A stretch of DNA of 6,618 nt from QNES01 sp023143415 (GTDB lineage: Bacteria > Pseudomonadota > Gammaproteobacteria > Beggiatoales > Beggiatoaceae): the NCBI GenBank assembly GCA_030632725.1, contig DAOVUF010000270.1, positions 1-6,618 on the forward strand. Direction: 5' to 3'. The translations under genes were made by a program, and so were the position numbers. Shown piece after piece: positions 5,050-6,618 of the stretch. Position 1 is the first letter of the stretch. Each line of letters starts with the position of its first letter. The notes under the pieces are model-generated. The model saw only the letters and a list, made by a program, of their open reading frames with translations. It made no database searches and had not been told where the DNA came from.

Positions 5050-5996
5050 TGTCCTTACCTTGCATTTTTTTAATGGGACCGACTGCGTCGGGCAAAACAG
5101 ATTTAGCCGTTTCCCTTGTCAAACATTTGCCTTGTGACATCATTAGCGTCGATTCGGCAATGGTGTATAAAGGTATGAACATTGGTACTGCTAAACCCAG
5201 CACTGAAATTTTAGCCCAAGCCCCACATCGCTTGATTGATATTCGTGATCCAAGTGAAACTTATTCTGTGGGGCAATTTTGCAATGATGCACACGCAGAA
5301 ATCCAAAAAATACAGTCTGCTGATCGTATTCCATTATTAGTGGGCGGTACAATGCTCTATTTTCACAGTCTTCAACAAGGCTTGTCAGAACTCCCGCCTG
5401 CAAATTCGCAAATACGTCACCGTTTAAATAGTGAGGCAGCGCAAATTGGCTGGCTTGCAATGCACCAACGCCTTGCCAAAATCGATCCACAAGCTGCACA
5501 ACGCATTCATCCTAATGATAGACAGCGCATTCAACGGGCACTTGAAGTTTATGAGGTGTCAGGTTATACTATGACGGCATGGTATGCCAAATCTCCAACA
5601 CAAGAATGGTCATTGCCAACGATTAAATTAATTGTCGCTCCTACTCAACGACCTATTTTACATGCTAGAATAGCAGAGCGTTTTCATGCAATGCTTGAGC
5701 AAGGCTTGATTGAAGAAGTCCGTGCTTTATTTGAACGAGGTGATCTGAATCCTGAATTGCCTTCCATGCGCTGCGTGGGCTATCGTCAAGTTTGGCAATA
5801 TTTAGCTGGAGAGTTGGATTACGATAATCTGTCCGAAAGAGCGATTATTGCCACACGACAATTGGCTAAACGACAAATGACTTGGTTGCGTACTCAAACT
5901 GATGCACATTGGTTTGATGAGTCGCTTATGGTACAAGAAGTATTAAAATATTTGAAAAACAGCCATAAACGATTTCAGGATTGCGCCATTGGCTGA
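5049..5996 (+). CDS. miaA: tRNA dimethylallyltransferase MiaA
   Basis: MiaA adds a dimethylallyl group from dimethylallyl diphosphate to N6 of A37 in tRNAs that read UNN codons, giving i6A37. With the start at 5049 the protein is 315 residues (E. coli 316). Visible motifs are the P-loop GPTASGKT (10-17), DSAMVYKGMNIGTAKP (35-50, with the catalytic-site Asp35), PHRLIDIRDP (59-68), LLVGGTMLYF (96-105), HPNDRQRIQRALEVY (154-168), RCVGYRQVW (241-249) and ATRQLAKRQMTWLR (268-281). All expected residues are present. I chose the ATG at 5049 over the in-frame GTG at 5016 because it gives the family's usual N-terminus and forms a TAATG overlap with the trmL stop. There is no good Shine-Dalgarno, so translation probably depends on ribosomes finishing trmL. 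hfq follows 43 bases later, the common gammaproteobacterial order. Confidence 0.97.
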   Translation: MSLPCIFLMGPTASGKTDLAVSLVKHLPCDIISVDSAMVYKGMNIGTAKPSTEILAQAPHRLIDIRDPSETYSVGQFCNDAHAEIQKIQSADRIPLLVGGTMLYFHSLQQGLSELPPANSQIRHRLNSEAAQIGWLAMHQRLAKIDPQAAQRIHPNDRQRIQRALEVYEVSGYTMTAWYAKSPTQEWSLPTIKLIVAPTQRPILHARIAERFHAMLEQGLIEEVRALFERGDLNPELPSMRCVGYRQVWQYLAGELDYDNLSERAIIATRQLAKRQMTWLRTQTDAHWFDESLMVQEVLKYLKNSHKRFQDCAIG

Positions 5997-6027
5997 ATAG
6001 AATAACGTGGAAGTAAATAATGACAAT

Positions 6028-6035
6028 AAGGAAAA
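6028..6035 (+). promoter_or_regulatory. Ribosome binding site of hfq
   Basis: AAGGAAAA, with its GG 8 bases before the ATG at 6040, is the clearest Shine-Dalgarno in the window. It fixes the hfq start at 6040 rather than at the upstream in-frame GTG at 6007. trmL and miaA have no comparable site, so hfq appears to be translated independently. Confidence 0.8.
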
Positions 6036-6039
6036 CAAT

Positions 6040-6288
6040 ATGAACAAAGGGCAATCATTACAAGACCCTTTTTTGAATGCGTTACGCAAGGAACGTATGC
6101 CCGTTTCAATTTATTTAGTGAATGGCATTAAGCTACAAGGACATATTGATTCGTTTGACCAATTTGTGCTTGTACTCAAAAACACTGTCAACCAAATGGT
6201 ATATAAACATGCCATTTCTACTATTGTGCCAGCACGTATCGTCAAAATTCCACACGAGGATACGCCTGAACAAAAGAAAGATGGTTAA
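6040..6288 (+). CDS. hfq: RNA chaperone Hfq
   Basis: Hfq forms a hexameric Sm-like ring that pairs small regulatory RNAs with mRNAs and affects RNA stability. The 82-residue product aligns with the core of E. coli Hfq (102 residues). The N-terminal block reads GQSLQDPFLNALR (with Q8), the rim has R16, K17 and R19, the Sm1 motif is VSIYLVNGIKLQGHIDSFDQFVLVLKN (22-48), and Sm2 contains YKHAISTIVPAR (55-66) with the proximal-face Y55, K56 and H57. Proximal, distal and rim RNA-binding surfaces therefore look functional. The C-terminal tail is short and charged (PHEDTPEQKKDG) rather than the long disordered E. coli tail, as in many other species. The start at 6040 is set by the AAGGA site and the family N-terminus. 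It probably shares the miaA transcript. The partner usually found downstream, hflX, is not in the window, because a repeat array follows. Confidence 0.97.
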   Translation: MNKGQSLQDPFLNALRKERMPVSIYLVNGIKLQGHIDSFDQFVLVLKNTVNQMVYKHAISTIVPARIVKIPHEDTPEQKKDG

Positions 6289-6305
6289 TGTTTAATGGTG
6301 AATGC
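6285..6305 (-). repeat. Three degenerate TTAATGG heptamers at the hfq 3' end
   Basis: TTAATGT, TTAATGG and TGAATGC follow one another. TTAATGG is the reverse complement of the CCATTAA units before trmL. The first heptamer contains the hfq stop codon. The trmL-miaA-hfq cluster is thus bracketed by heptamer runs in opposite orientation. The copies are short and degenerate, so this call is tentative. Confidence 0.5.
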
Positions 6306-6325
6306 GAATTAAGAGTTGAAATTTT

Positions 6326-6618
6326 TTTCTGGAGTACAACGCTTTAGCTTTGTTGCTCTTTCTGGAGTACAACGCTTTAGCTTTGTTGCTCTTTCTGGAG
6401 TACAACGCTTTAGCTTTGTTGCTCTTTCTGGAGTACAACGCTTCAGCTTTGTTGCTCTTTCTGGAGTACAACGCTTCAGCTTTGTTGCTCTTTCTGGAGT
6501 ACAACGCTTTAGCTTTGTTGCTCTTTCTGGAGTACAACGCTTCAGCTTTGTTGCTCTTTCTGGTATCCAACATTAACTTTGTTGCTCTTTCTGGTATCCA
6601 ACATTAACTTTGTTGCTC
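6326..6618. repeat. 33-base tandem repeat array, 7 full units plus 2 variant 31-base units
   Basis: Seven 33-base units (starts 6326, 6359, 6392, 6425, 6458, 6491, 6524) are identical except for one T/C site in CGCTTYAGC: T in units 1, 2, 3 and 6, C in units 4, 5 and 7. Two mutually identical 31-base variants follow (6557-6587 and 6588-6618), with TATCCAACATTAA replacing the middle. Each full unit contains the quasi-palindrome CAACGC-TTYA-GCTTTG. The reverse complement carries CAAAGCTGAAGCGTTG plus ACTCCA, the core of the left array. The period of 33 leaves several frames open with an 11-residue repeat, but no ribosome site or protein family supports coding. The array begins 37 bases after hfq and reaches the right edge, so it probably continues. 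Confidence 0.97.

Noticed and set aside
6007..6039. GTG at 6007 as the hfq start
   Set aside because: The added residues (MEVNNDNKENN) are not family sequence, and the AAGGA site serves the ATG at 6040, which starts MNKGQSLQDPF as expected.
6306..6330. Intrinsic terminator after hfq
   Set aside because: There is a run of seven T at 6322-6328 but no convincing G-C stem before it.
6292..6607. Open frames on both strands across the right array with an 11-residue repeat
   Set aside because: A 33-base period automatically keeps frames open once one unit lacks stops. There is no ribosome site, no signal or family motif, and the same core exists in a non-periodic, frame-breaking form in the left array.

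Overview
The window looks like accessory-rich chromosome from an AT-rich gammaproteobacterium, most likely one of the large sulfur-oxidising Beggiatoaceae (Beggiatoa, Thioploca or Thiomargarita relatives). This is an inference. The protein-coding genes are closest, by eye, to E. coli RpoC, TrmL, MiaA and Hfq. The intergenic spaces are crowded with short palindromes, long tandem arrays and CCATTAA-type heptamers, a texture I associate with that family. No rRNA, tRNA or CRISPR array was seen.

Layout: (1) 1-314, an imperfect tandem array of 11 units. (2) 323-3946, minus strand, an intact 1207-residue RNA polymerase beta-prime (RpoC) homologue. It has no rpoB beside it and has lost nearly every residue needed for catalysis. 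(3) 3947-4584, a 638-base divergent intergenic region holding several families of palindromic elements, a plausible minus-strand promoter and a heptamer repeat. (4) 4585-6288, plus strand, a compact trmL-miaA-hfq cluster. (5) 6326-6618, a regular 33-base tandem array whose core is the same as the left array. Each array follows the 3' end of a transcription unit and reads in the same sense relative to that unit.

The standout is the RpoC-like gene. The scaffold is kept: both zinc sites, the sigma-binding coiled coil, switch 2, most of the bridge helix and the C-terminal clamp and jaw blocks. The invariant NADFDGD metal-binding loop reads NALFDGE, the substrate-contacting Arg (E. coli R425) is Leu, the trigger loop is replaced by unrelated sequence, SI3 is missing and the C-terminal tail is cut off. 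It should be unable to polymerise RNA but may still bind polymerase partners, which would suit a regulator, decoy or poison subunit. From memory, B. J. MacGregor (Frontiers in Microbiology, 2015) described 'putative alternate RNA polymerase beta-prime subunits' lacking catalytic residues in two marine Beggiatoaceae, each next to a sensor kinase gene. The family is therefore not wholly new. This copy's neighbourhood (divergent from trmL-miaA-hfq, with flanking sister arrays) may be.

The other three genes form a coherent RNA-biology cluster. TrmL and MiaA both modify the tRNA anticodon loop (positions 34 and 37) and are joined by a TAATG stop/start overlap. Hfq is the small-RNA chaperone normally found next to miaA.
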